In this document: positions 14,998-22,191 of the stretch, in pieces | Numbering within the stretch: the stretch's first letter is position 1 | Layout: every line of letters begins with the position of its first letter | DNA from: Patescibacteria group bacterium | Lineage (GTDB): Bacteria; Patescibacteriota; Minisyncoccia; Portnoybacterales; GWB1-42-6 | Direction of reading: 5' to 3' | Length of the DNA: 25,258 nt | NCBI GenBank assembly: GCA_018826025.1 | Contig: JAHKAK010000118.1 | Location: 1 to 25,258 of the forward strand | The notes under the pieces: model-generated | The model's database searches: none | The model's input: only the letters and a program-made list of their open reading frames with translations | What the model was told of the DNA's origin: nothing | Program-made: the position numbers and the translations under genes

Positions 14998-16809
14998 ATG
15001 TTTGATTTTTTCAAAAAAATCGTTCCCGCCAATAATCCACCGGCTGACCCCGGAGCGCAAGTTGCCGGCGCGCCCGAGACCGACAATTCCTCGCTTAAAG
15101 ATTTGATTTCGCCGGCTGGAATTAAAATTAATTCCGATTCTCTGGAAATTGGCGGGAAACTCGGCCGAACCCTGTTTGTTTTTACCTACCCAAGATACCT
15201 GACCACCAATTGGTTGTCGCCAATTATGTCCATGGATAAAGAACTTAATATTTCAATGTTCGTGCACCCGATTGAAACGCCCTGGATAATGAACCAGCTG
15301 AAAAAAAAAGTGGTTCAAGTCCAGTCTCAGCTCAACGAGCGCCAGGAAAAAGGGCTGGTGCGCGACCCCATGCTGGAAACGGCGTTAAACGACATTGAGG
15401 CGCTCCGAGACAGTTTGCTTCAGGGCAATGAAAAATTTTTTAAATTCGGCTTGTATCTGACCCTTTTTGGCGATAATGCCAAAGAGCTGGACGACTTGGA
15501 AAATGAAGTCCGCTCGATCCTAGAGAGTCGCATGGTTTATATCAAGCCCGCTGCTTTCCAGCAAGAACAAGGATTTAATTCCACTCTGCCTTTGTTTAAA
15601 GATGAACTGCAAATCCATACTTCAATGAACACGGGGCCCCTGTCCAGTTCTTTCCCCTTTGTTTCGGTTAATTTATCGGATAATAAAGGCGTGCTTTATG
15701 GCGTCAACCGGCACAATAACTCTTTGATTATTTTTGACCGCTTCTCGCTGGAAAACGCCAACTCCGTGGTCTTTGCCAAATCCGGCTCGGGCAAAAGCTA
15801 CACGATAAAACTGGAAATCCTGCGTTCGCTGATGATGGGGACGGAAGTAATTATTATTGATCCGGAAAACGAATATCAGTACTTAACCGAAACGGTCGGC
15901 GGCTCTTTCGTAAAAATTTCCTTAACCTCGCCCAACCACTTAAATCCCTTTGACCTGCCCGTGCCGCCAAAAGGAGAGCAGCCGGGCGATGTTTTGCGCT
16001 CAACCGTCATCAACTTGGTCGGGCTCTTGCGCATTATGCTGGGCGGGCTTTCCCCGGAAGAAGACTCTATTATTGACCGTGCCATCAGCGAAACCTACGC
16101 TTCGCGCGACATCACCGCTCAATCTGATTTTTCCAAAATAACCCCGCCCCTGCTTTCCGACCTCCATTCTATTTTGAAAAATATGCAAGGGGCTTCTTCT
16201 TTGGCCGCTCGCCTGGAAAGATTTACCACTGGATCATACTCGGGCCTCTTTAACCAACAAACTAATGTTGAACTTAAAAATAAGATAGTCTGTTTCTCAA
16301 TCCGGGACATGGAAGAGGAGCTGCGGCCAATCGCCATGTATGTCGTCTTGCATTATATCTGGAACATCATCCGCTCCGAGCTCAAGCGCCGCCTGCTGGT
16401 GGTTGATGAAGCTTGGGTGATGATGAAACACGATGACGCGGCCTCTTTCTTGTTTGGTATTGCCAAACGCTGCCGTAAATATTATCTGGGACTGACGACG
16501 ATTACGCAGGATGTCGCCGATTTTATGAGCTCGCCCTATGGCAAACCGATTGTGACCAATTCCTCCATGCAAATCCTCCTGCGCCAATCTCCAGCCACCA
16601 TGGACGTAATTCAAAAAACTTTTAACCTCACTGACCAAGAAAAATATCTGTTGCTGGAATGCAGCATTGGCGAAGGCATCTTTTTTGCTGGCTTGCAACA
16701 CGCCGCCATTAAAGTGGTGGCTTCCTACACCGAAGACCAAATCATCACCTCTGACCCGCGCCAATTATTGGAAATCGCCAAAGCCAAGGAAGAATTGGCG
16801 GAACAATAA
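14998..16809 (+). CDS. virB4: VirB4/TraC-family type IV secretion ATPase
   Basis: VirB4 is the cytoplasmic membrane-associated ATPase that powers pilus assembly and transport in type IV systems. The 603-residue protein has Walker A FAKSGSGKSYT (259-269) and IIIDPENEYQYL (286-297, a VirB4/HerA-type motif). Walker B is LLVVDEAWVMM with D470 and E471, followed by AKRCRKYYLGLTTITQDVAD and FMSSPYGKPIVTNSSMQILL containing the sensor Gln region. The N-terminal 200 residues (LSPIMSMDKELNISMFVHPI) are the remainder of the VirB4 N-domain, so the family's usual N-terminus is shared with the preceding gene. The ATG at 14998 follows the spacer directly with no Shine-Dalgarno sequence. Confidence 0.95.
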   Translation: MFDFFKKIVPANNPPADPGAQVAGAPETDNSSLKDLISPAGIKINSDSLEIGGKLGRTLFVFTYPRYLTTNWLSPIMSMDKELNISMFVHPIETPWIMNQLKKKVVQVQSQLNERQEKGLVRDPMLETALNDIEALRDSLLQGNEKFFKFGLYLTLFGDNAKELDDLENEVRSILESRMVYIKPAAFQQEQGFNSTLPLFKDELQIHTSMNTGPLSSSFPFVSVNLSDNKGVLYGVNRHNNSLIIFDRFSLENANSVVFAKSGSGKSYTIKLEILRSLMMGTEVIIIDPENEYQYLTETVGGSFVKISLTSPNHLNPFDLPVPPKGEQPGDVLRSTVINLVGLLRIMLGGLSPEEDSIIDRAISETYASRDITAQSDFSKITPPLLSDLHSILKNMQGASSLAARLERFTTGSYSGLFNQQTNVELKNKIVCFSIRDMEEELRPIAMYVVLHYIWNIIRSELKRRLLVVDEAWVMMKHDDAASFLFGIAKRCRKYYLGLTTITQDVADFMSSPYGKPIVTNSSMQILLRQSPATMDVIQKTFNLTDQEKYLLLECSIGEGIFFAGLQHAAIKVVASYTEDQIITSDPRQLLEIAKAKEELAEQ

Positions 16810-16861
16810 GAACGCTACTTTACGCAAATAAAATACACGCTAAAAAACGCCAATAGCGAAA

Positions 16862-16973
16862 ACCCCGTCAAAAGTTTTAACACAAGCTTCTTAATAGTAT
16901 CCGGGCAAGCCGCAGACGATTCGCCAAAAGGACTTTATTATTAAATTAATGTCGGTTAAACTTCTAACGGGGT
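16862..16973. repeat. 112-bp inverted-repeat element downstream of virB4
   Basis: ACCCCGTCAAAAGTTTTAAC at 16862-16881 is matched by GTTAAACTTCTAACGGGGT at 16955-16973, about 17 of 20 positions paired. The inside is about 73 bases with no reading frame. Left of it, 16810-16861 carries the TTTACGC/ACGCTAAA spacer words. Right of it, 16974-17030 carries CACTTATC/TATCACTT words. The two flanks do not complement each other, which suggests that this element or a rearrangement broke an original spacer. An RNA function is possible but unproven. Confidence 0.5.
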
Positions 16974-17030
16974 AAACTTGCATTTCTACTTATCACTTTT
17001 CACTGAACACTTATCACTTATCCATATTCC

Positions 17031-17429
17031 ATGCCCGAAACAGACAAACAATCCAATTCCGATAAAAAAACTACCGAACGCCCAATCGCGCCGTCAGAAC
17101 CAGCGTCGTTTCCTTGGGGCATGTTGTGCCTAGCCGCTTTATTTGATTTAATCGGTATGATTCCCGTCATCAATTTATTCACCGAAACCTTAGCCGGCTT
17201 AATTTTCGGCTGGTGGCAAAAAGGATATGCGCCCAAAACCGACCCGGTCTTAACTTTTATTGTGGCTAAAATCATGGATGTTGTTTCTCTGGGAATTTTA
17301 CCAAGCAACATCGGCATTGTGGTATATGCTTACATTAAAAAGAAAACAGCGGCTAAAATTGCGGACGCGGCCAATACGCGCCTGGGCTCAATGGCCATCA
17401 ATAAAATGTTAAAAAACCAGCAAATATAA
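17031..17429 (+). CDS. Small membrane protein of the secretion cluster
   Basis: The 132-residue protein has a hydrophilic N-terminus (DKQSNSDKKTTERPIAPSEP). It is followed by hydrophobic segments around 38-62 (GMLCLAALFDLIGMIPVINL) and 88-112 (MDVVSLGILPSNIGIVVYAY), ending in a basic tail. No family is recognised. The position directly after virB4 and before the pilin gene suggests an accessory membrane component. The ATG at 17031 is the first in frame, with no Shine-Dalgarno sequence upstream. Confidence 0.7.
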   Translation: MPETDKQSNSDKKTTERPIAPSEPASFPWGMLCLAALFDLIGMIPVINLFTETLAGLIFGWWQKGYAPKTDPVLTFIVAKIMDVVSLGILPSNIGIVVYAYIKKKTAAKIADAANTRLGSMAINKMLKNQQI

Positions 17430-17455
17430 ATAAGGTGGAGCTTCAACACAGACTT

Positions 17456-17589
17456 CTCCTCCTCTTAATTTAAGAGGAGGTTGGGAGGAGTTATAATTGG
17501 CAACGAGGGAAAAATGAAAATTTATTTTCATTTTGACCGAGCGAACCGATTATATTAGAACAATTATAATTTTGTATTCATAACTCACC
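17456..17589. mobile_element. 134-bp composite repeat, copy A (hairpin plus 63-bp TATAATTGG element)
   Basis: It starts with CTCCTCCTCTTAATTTAAGA and GGAGG, continues GGGAGGAGT, then the core TATAATTGG...CCGATTATA (17492-17554). The core has an inner ATGAAAATTTATTTTCAT hairpin, and the unit ends TATTCATAACTCACC. A copy in the same orientation lies at 22007-22139 and a partial inverted copy at 23568-23629. The ends of the core are inverted repeats and no protein is encoded, so it resembles a miniature inverted-repeat element. Confidence 0.75.
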
Positions 17590-17650
17590 CTAACCCCCCT
17601 TCGCTAAAGCTACGGAAGGGCTCGCCCTCTCTTATCTTAAGAGAGGGAAT
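17590..17650. repeat. CCCTCTC-class hairpin repeat
   Basis: CCCTCTCTTA (17625-17634) and TAAGAGAGGG (17638-17647) form a perfect 10-bp stem, preceded by TAACCCCCCTTCGCTAAAGC and TACGGAAGGG, a nested palindrome. With the composite repeat before it, this accounts for most of the 17430-17684 gap. Confidence 0.7.
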
Positions 17651-17684
17651 AAATCCCAATCTCCTCGCGAAAAATTATTAAAAA

Positions 17685-18428
17685 ATGCTTAATCTATTAA
17701 AAAAAATCATCCCAGTTAATTTTTTACTGCTAATCGCCCTAATCGGCGCCGGGGTTTATTTTGCGCCGCTGACATCTTCTACTCGCGCCGCTGATAATGA
17801 TTTTCTGCTAACCTGGTCCAGTGATTCTTACGTGCCGCTGGGCTACGAAGGAAAAGCCCTGCCTTCGCGGGGCAGCCTGATAAAAATTAATGTTATTCCA
17901 ACTAAAATGCTACCCAGCAATCCTGATTTCCTCTATTACCGCTGGCTGGTGGACGATGAGCTGGTTTATTCAACGCGGGGCCAAGGCAAGTCTTCTCTGT
18001 TGCTCCGCGTTACCAAATGGGGCGGCGACAGCTATAAAGTTACTTCCCAAATTTTAGACAGCCAAGAAAATACTGTCTGGCGAGGATCAATAACCATTAA
18101 AATCGCCAGCCCCCAGGTTTTGCTTAAATCCGCTGATAGCGGCTACGCTCTGGCTGATTCCATGATAGCCGGCGTCGGTAAAAATTTAAACTTAATCGCC
18201 CTGCCTTTCTTTTTCCACGCCCAAAAACCGTCTGACCTGACTTTTAATTGGACGGTGGACAAGCAAAAACCCGCGGCGTCAGACGAAAAAAATCCCGACC
18301 AGCTGATAATAAAAATTCCCACCGCCAACCTGTCCCAATCGGTCTTTAAAGACCTGTCCTTAGCCGTTAAAAACAAGCTTGACCGGCTTCAGCAATTCAC
18401 GGTTAATTTAATTATTGAGATAAAATAA
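17685..18428 (+). CDS. Exported beta-rich protein of the pilin locus
   Basis: The 247-residue protein has an N-terminal hydrophobic stretch (FLLLIALIGAGVYFAPL) ending in STRAADND, a plausible signal peptide. The rest alternates short hydrophobic strands, for example LLTWSSDSYVPLGYEGKALP, then FLYYRWLVDDELVYS, and later DLTFNWTVDKQKPAAS. This suggests two Ig-like or PKD-like beta-sandwich domains in tandem. No cysteines are present and no specific family is recognised. It is 26 bases upstream of the pilin gene and probably a surface or periplasmic partner of it. The first ATG in frame is used. Confidence 0.7.
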   Translation: MLNLLKKIIPVNFLLLIALIGAGVYFAPLTSSTRAADNDFLLTWSSDSYVPLGYEGKALPSRGSLIKINVIPTKMLPSNPDFLYYRWLVDDELVYSTRGQGKSSLLLRVTKWGGDSYKVTSQILDSQENTVWRGSITIKIASPQVLLKSADSGYALADSMIAGVGKNLNLIALPFFFHAQKPSDLTFNWTVDKQKPAASDEKNPDQLIIKIPTANLSQSVFKDLSLAVKNKLDRLQQFTVNLIIEIK

Positions 18429-18445
18429 AGCTAACTGTGTATAAT
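18415..18445 (+). promoter_or_regulatory. Promoter of the pilin gene, predicted near-leaderless
   Basis: TTGAGA at 18415-18420 and a perfect TATAAT at 18440-18445, with a long 19-base spacer. The -10 box ends nine bases before the pilin ATG at 18455, so transcription should begin within a few bases of the start codon. It overlaps the end of the preceding gene, which would give the pilin its own, stronger transcript. Confidence 0.6.
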
Positions 18446-18454
18446 TAAAACATC

Positions 18455-18961
18455 ATGAAAACAGCTCCGCGTTCCAAAAAACTTTTTCTTTTTCTCCTTC
18501 TTTTTATCGGGCTATTCTGGTTTTTTTCAACGGCTATTTCCCAAGCGGCTGCCTGGGAGGTTGAGATTAGTCTGCCCGGCATGGGCACAACCAAAACCTT
18601 CTCTGACCCCGGCGCCTATGTCCGAATTCTTTTTATTTTTGGCTTGTCTTTAGCCGGATTTTTGGCGGTTGGCGCCATTGCCTGGGGCGGAATACAATAT
18701 ATGGTGGCTGGCGCTTCTTCCATGACCAGCGTCGAAAAAGCTAAAGATTTAATCAAGGGCGCGCTGATGGGAATTATTCTCCTGCTTTGTTCCTATTTGA
18801 TCTTAGCCACCATTGACCCAACGCTGACCGATTTGACGCCAACCGTTCCTTCTTTGGGAAACGTTGCCGCGCCGCCGCCAGCCGCCGCGCCGCCGCCAGC
18901 TGGGGCACCGGCTGGCAACGAGCCTGAACCACCTCAATGGAATACAGGTGGAACAAATTAA
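18455..18961 (+). CDS. TrbC/VirB2-like pilin
   Basis: Small pilins of this type are processed membrane proteins that polymerise into the type IV secretion pilus. The 168 residues show a basic start, a signal segment (LFLFLLLFIGLFWFFSTAIS) ending QAAAWE, and a short extracytoplasmic loop with GAYVRILFIFGLSLAGFLAV. A second helix comes after VEKAKDLIKGALMGIILLLC. The GGIQYMVAGASSM / VEKAKDLI pattern between the two helices is characteristic of Parcubacterial T4SS pilins. The tail is Pro/Ala-rich (AAPPPAAAPPPAGAPAGN), which is unusual for a pilin and could be a flexible surface extension. Own promoter predicted. Confidence 0.85.
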   Translation: MKTAPRSKKLFLFLLLFIGLFWFFSTAISQAAAWEVEISLPGMGTTKTFSDPGAYVRILFIFGLSLAGFLAVGAIAWGGIQYMVAGASSMTSVEKAKDLIKGALMGIILLLCSYLILATIDPTLTDLTPTVPSLGNVAAPPPAAAPPPAGAPAGNEPEPPQWNTGGTN

Positions 18962-18983
18962 AAAAATAAAGGGTATTAAATCT

Positions 18984-19003
18984 CAAAGCTGAGCTCAGCT
19001 TTG
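18984..19003. terminator. Perfect palindrome after the pilin gene
   Basis: CAAAGCTGAGCTCAGCTTTG is a perfect 20-bp palindrome 23 bases after the pilin stop. It could be a terminator stem, but there is no clear T-run. The AGCTNAGCT core also occurs within repeats at about 3253 and 8402, so it may simply be a small repeat. Confidence 0.4.
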
Positions 19004-19009
19004 CTAAAA

Positions 19010-19110
19010 TAAACTTTAATCTCCGCGTTAATCCGCTAAATATCCGCAGTATCCGTGGTCTAAATCCGCCTTATCCGCGGAAAAAATCAGCGTTATCTGC
19101 GGTTAATCTT
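19010..19110. other. Low-complexity spacer with ATCCGC words
   Basis: Degenerate words CTCCGCGTTAATCCGC, ATATCCGCAGTATCCGTGG and ATCCGCCTTATCCGCGG are followed by CAGCGTTATCTGCGGTTAAT. This is the same design as the spacers upstream of prgI and virB4, with another word. It ends directly at the 153-bp inverted-repeat element and probably was the original leader of the propeller gene. The rest of the 18962-19267 gap is a palindrome and that element. Confidence 0.5.
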
Positions 19111-19113
19111 ATG

Positions 19114-19266
19114 CCGGGCAGTGAAAATTAGGCCTGGCCATTGTCACAATTCCATAGAGAAAAGAAAGATTTTTCCTCGTTTAAGAATAATATAAATAAT
19201 TATTGGTGGAGATTTTTATTTCAAATTTTTATAAAAATTTGAAATAGCCTAATTTCTACTGCCCGG
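19114..19266. mobile_element. 153-bp MITE-like element at the start codon of the propeller gene
   Basis: The ends CCGGGCAGTGAAAATTAGGC (19114-19133) and GCCTAATTTCTACTGCCCGG (19247-19266) are inverted repeats matching at 18 of 20 positions. TATG occurs immediately on both sides (19110-19113 and 19267-19270) and looks like a 4-bp target duplication. The inside is AT-rich, non-coding, and has a perfect hairpin (TTTCAAATTTTTATAAAAAT region, about 19219-19246). No second copy is seen in this window. Confidence 0.6.
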
Positions 19267-19267
19267 T

Positions 19268-20443
19268 ATGAACACTACAAAACTTTTAATTATCGCTGTT
19301 GCCCTCTTAGTTTTAGTTGGCGGGACTTTTTTGGTTTATAATTTATTTTTTAAGTCCTCCTCTCCGGGCGATGGGAATGAGCCAACCAACGCCCTGCCCT
19401 CCGCGTCCGCTGGCGCAACTTCTCTGCCAACAAGCGGCAACGGGTCAGTCAATGGCGGCCAAAGCGGAGTGGCCCAAAAAATCAGGCTCGTCAGCCAAGA
19501 GCCGGTTCTCTCTCCGGCTATTGGCGAGGACGGTAAAACCGTTAAATACTACACCCGCTCAAACGGCCGCGTTCTTGAGTCCGACTTTATTGGCAACAAT
19601 CTTAAAGAAATATCTTCCGTCACCTTAAACGGCCTGCTAAAAGCGCTTTGGTCGCCGGACAAAACCAAAACCATCGGCGTCTTTTCGGATAATAACGCCA
19701 TCAAAAAATATTTTTACGACTACAACAACAACCAGTCCGCTTTGCTTAACGATCAAGTCGGCTACGTGGCTTGGTCGCCGGACAGCAAGCGCATTGCTTA
19801 TCAGTTCATTGACCAGACTAACGGCCAACACAATATCAGCGTGGCTAATCCGGACGGCTCAAACTGGAAAAACATTTTTAAAACCCGACTTGATAATCTG
19901 ATCGTGGAGTGGCCCAGTAAAGAAAAAATCTCTCTGCGCCAACCACCCAGCGGCCTGGCCCAAGGAATCCTCTACGCGATAAATTCCGACACCGGCGATT
20001 TCAATAAGATTTTAAGCGATCTTTTCGGGCTCAACGTGAAATGGTCGCCCCGGGCTGATAAAATACTTTTTTCTTCCACCAACGACCGGGGCAAAAACCC
20101 CCAGCTCTTCTTAACCGACGCCAGCGGCACCAACCTTAAAAACCTAAAACTGACCGGCCTGGCCGATAAATGCGTCTGGAGCAACGATGACCGAACTATT
20201 TTTTGCGCCCTGCCGCAAGAAATGTCAACCAGCGCCGTTTGGCCGGACGATTATTATAAGGGACTGGTGATTTTAGCCGATGATTTCTATAAAATAAACC
20301 TGGAGAGTGACACCAAAACAAAAATCCTGGGCTCTTCCGATGAGGCCAGTTTTGACGCCCAGGAATTATTCCTCTCGCCCAAAGAAGATTATCTCTTCTT
20401 TGTCAATAAGCACGATGGTTTACTTTACAGCCTAAAAATATAG
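19268..20443 (+). CDS. Membrane-anchored beta-propeller (PD40/WD40-like) protein
   Basis: The N-terminal segment LLIIAVALLVLVGGTFLVYN anchors the protein, followed by a Ser/Gly/Thr-rich linker to about residue 75. The rest has repeated propeller blades with the TolB/PD40 signature: LKALWSPDKTKTIGVFSDN, YVAWSPDSKRIAYQF, VKWSPRADKILFSS, CVWSNDDRTIFCA and LFLSPKEDYLFFVN. Such propellers usually serve as protein-interaction or ligand-binding platforms at the cell surface. The ATG used here lies within the TATG repeat at the end of the inverted-repeat element. Its 3' end overlaps the convergent O-antigen-ligase-like gene by 41 bases. Confidence 0.8.
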   Translation: MNTTKLLIIAVALLVLVGGTFLVYNLFFKSSSPGDGNEPTNALPSASAGATSLPTSGNGSVNGGQSGVAQKIRLVSQEPVLSPAIGEDGKTVKYYTRSNGRVLESDFIGNNLKEISSVTLNGLLKALWSPDKTKTIGVFSDNNAIKKYFYDYNNNQSALLNDQVGYVAWSPDSKRIAYQFIDQTNGQHNISVANPDGSNWKNIFKTRLDNLIVEWPSKEKISLRQPPSGLAQGILYAINSDTGDFNKILSDLFGLNVKWSPRADKILFSSTNDRGKNPQLFLTDASGTNLKNLKLTGLADKCVWSNDDRTIFCALPQEMSTSAVWPDDYYKGLVILADDFYKINLESDTKTKILGSSDEASFDAQELFLSPKEDYLFFVNKHDGLLYSLKI

Positions 20444-21863
20444 CCGCCCACCAAATCAGCGCCAGATCATTTTTCCAGAAAGTAGTGTCCACCAAACCGT
20501 GAACTAAAAAATAGACCATAACCGCCATTAAAATGATGCTTAATAACGGCTTGCCCTCCGTTGTCCCGCCAAGCGGGACAACGGAGGGTTTTATTTCTAA
20601 AAGATTACTTCCTCCTTCTTTCTTCTCCCTCTCCTCAACCGAGGAGAGGGTTGGGGTGAGGTGGTGTTTTACAGCAAGCATTGTTTGTCTAAAAAAATTC
20701 ATTACCAACCATAAAAAACCAGCCACTCCCAGCAACCCCGCCTGCAACCACCAGGCCAACCATAAATTATGGGGCTGCGGCACGGCCCATTCCAAATACG
20801 GTCCGGAAAAATATTCTTGATACGCCAGATAATATGGCTGGAAAAGCCCCGGCCCGACGCCTATCAGCCCGTGGTCTTTTAAGATTAACCCTGCTGATTG
20901 CCAAATCATCAGGCGCGATTGCCAGGAAGAACGAGAATAAATTAATAAGTTGGTTAATTTTTCATTATTGCCATCGCTTAACTGTATAAAAATCATAGAC
21001 GCAAAAACAAACGATAAGAGACAAACGGCAAAAAACAAACGACGCCAATTTATTAATTTTATTCGCCAAAAATAGAAAAAAATAAAAACTATCGCCACCG
21101 CCAAGCCGAGCCAGGCGCCGTAGGAATAAGTACGATAAAGAACAAACGACAAGAAACAAACGACAAGAAACAAAACAGCTTTTTGCCAGGTCTTTCTTGC
21201 TTCAGACCATAAACCCAGTCCGGCCAGCAGGCCAGGAACCAGCCACATAGCCAGATGATTTGGCGAGAGATAAAAGGCAGACAAGCGCCCGTCAAAAGTC
21301 AACCAACCAACGATTAAATAAACCAGAGCCGCCAGTCCCACGCTAGCCGCCGAGGCAGCCAGCGCCGCCAGAAAAACTTTTACTCCTTCCTTTCTCTTAA
21401 AAATATCATTAAAAACAACCGCAAAAATTATCGGCGCCGCAAACCAGGCCTTTAAAATCCCTAGGCTAACTTGCCGGTCCGCGGAAAAAAATGTTGCTAA
21501 AGCAACACCAATCAAAACTAACAAAATCGGCCAAAATAAATTACTTTTTATAATCTCATCCACTTTTTCTTTTGTCATCCCGGGCTTGACCCGGGATCCA
21601 GGCGAAAAAGAACCTGGATTCCCGCTTTCGCGAGAATGACAATAATTTTGTATTTTTTTTATTATCCAAATCCCCACGAATACCCAAATCAATGCCTCCA
21701 AAACCGTCAGCGGCCAAGAATTTATTTTCAACAAATATAATGGCGCCAAAAAAATAACCAGCCAGGCGCCTATTTTTGGCCAACGCCAAGAAACCAGCGT
21801 AAAAGCCGCCAAGCCGATTAACAATAAAACCATTTGCCAAGTTGTGTGAAGATTATAAAACAT
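20403..21863 (-). CDS. O-antigen ligase/polymerase-like (Wzy_C) membrane protein
   Basis: Proteins of this family join or polymerise lipid-linked glycans at the outer face of the cytoplasmic membrane. The 486 residues contain about ten membrane helices. A large loop near the C-terminus holds RLMIWQSAGLILKDHGLIGV, GPGLFQPYY and PQPHNLWLAWWLQAGLLGVA, the Wzy_C pattern with its conserved Arg and the PHN(L/x) motif. Two stretches are encoded by palindromic repeats: residues 75-97 (CHSRESGNPGSFSPGSRVKP, then GMT) and roughly 400-437 (HLTPTLSSVEEREKK onward). Both fall in hydrophilic loops between helices. The substrate is unknown. Upstream (21864-21912) is a spacer of TACGAAT words. Confidence 0.85.
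   Translation of the reverse strand: MFYNLHTTWQMVLLLIGLAAFTLVSWRWPKIGAWLVIFLAPLYLLKINSWPLTVLEALIWVFVGIWIIKKIQNYCHSRESGNPGSFSPGSRVKPGMTKEKVDEIIKSNLFWPILLVLIGVALATFFSADRQVSLGILKAWFAAPIIFAVVFNDIFKRKEGVKVFLAALAASAASVGLAALVYLIVGWLTFDGRLSAFYLSPNHLAMWLVPGLLAGLGLWSEARKTWQKAVLFLVVCFLSFVLYRTYSYGAWLGLAVAIVFIFFYFWRIKLINWRRLFFAVCLLSFVFASMIFIQLSDGNNEKLTNLLIYSRSSWQSRLMIWQSAGLILKDHGLIGVGPGLFQPYYLAYQEYFSGPYLEWAVPQPHNLWLAWWLQAGLLGVAGFLWLVMNFFRQTMLAVKHHLTPTLSSVEEREKKEGGSNLLEIKPSVVPLGGTTEGKPLLSIILMAVMVYFLVHGLVDTTFWKNDLALIWWAAIFLGCKVNHRAY
20554..20650. repeat. Two palindromic repeats in frame in the O-antigen-ligase-like gene
   Basis: CCCTCCGTTGTCCCGC (20554-20569) and GCGGGACAACGGAGGG (20573-20588) form a perfect 16-bp stem with a 3-base loop. 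CCCTCTCCTC (20627-20636) and GAGGAGAGGG (20641-20650) form a second, 10-bp stem. Both are translated on the minus strand. Confidence 0.85.
21573..21641. repeat. TGTCATCCC-class palindromic repeat in frame in the O-antigen-ligase-like gene
   Basis: A 69-bp unit (23 codons) starts TGTCATCCCGGGCTTGACCC and ends CGCTTTCGCGAGAATGACA. It is the same class as the unit in rsmA but in the opposite relative orientation and translated in a different frame (SRESGNPG versus RKQESRAWIPG). Confidence 0.9.
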
Positions 21864-21912
21864 TAACTTTTGGCTACGAAATACGAAACGATTACGAATT
21901 TACGAAAATGTT
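21864..21912. other. TACGAAT-word spacer upstream of the O-antigen-ligase-like gene
   Basis: GGCTACGAAATACGAAACGA, TTACGAATTTACGAAAATG: on the minus strand this reads as repeated TTCGTA words leading to the ATG at 21863. It resembles the low-complexity leaders of the secretion genes. Confidence 0.45.
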
Positions 21913-21914
21913 AT

Positions 21915-22000
21915 AACCCTTCCTAAAGGAGGGGAACCCCCTCTCTTTTTTAAAGAGAGGGTTGCTTGCCTCGCCGTAGCTTTAGCGAAGGCAGGGGGTG
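21915..22000. repeat. CCCTCTC-class composite repeat
   Basis: CCTTCCTAAAGGAGGGG, then CCCTCTCTTTTTTAAAGAGAGGG (a 10-bp stem), then GCCTCGCCGTAGCTTTAGCG and GGCAGGGGGTG form nested hairpins. With copy B next to it, this fills the start of the 21864-22382 gap. Confidence 0.7.
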
Positions 22001-22006
22001 AATTTA

Positions 22007-22139
22007 CTCCTCCTCTTAATTTAAGAGGAGGTGGGGAGGAGTTATAATTGGCAATGAGGTCAAAATGAAAATAAATTTTCATTTTGACCGAATGAACCAA
22101 TTATATTGAATAATATAATCCTTTTATTCATAACTCACC
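22007..22139. mobile_element. 133-bp composite repeat, copy B
   Basis: Same layout and orientation as the copy at 17456-17589: a CTCCTCCTCTTAATTTAAGA hairpin, then the core TATAATTGG...CCAATTATA (22043-22105) with an inner TCAAAATGAAAAT / ATTTTCATTTTGA hairpin, ending TATTCATAACTCACC. The core ends are perfect 9-bp inverted repeats here. Confidence 0.75.
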
Positions 22140-22191
22140 TTGTAAGGGGGCGCGACAAAACCGCAAGATATCAGGGCCTTTTTCTTCAACG

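Noticed and set aside
16862..16973. Known riboswitch or tRNA
   Set aside because: No T-loop, cloverleaf or recognised riboswitch core could be identified; only the inverted ends are clear.
20533..20820. Plus-strand frame opposite the O-antigen-ligase-like gene
   Set aside because: It is mostly the reverse reading of the repeat insertions and membrane codons of the minus-strand gene.
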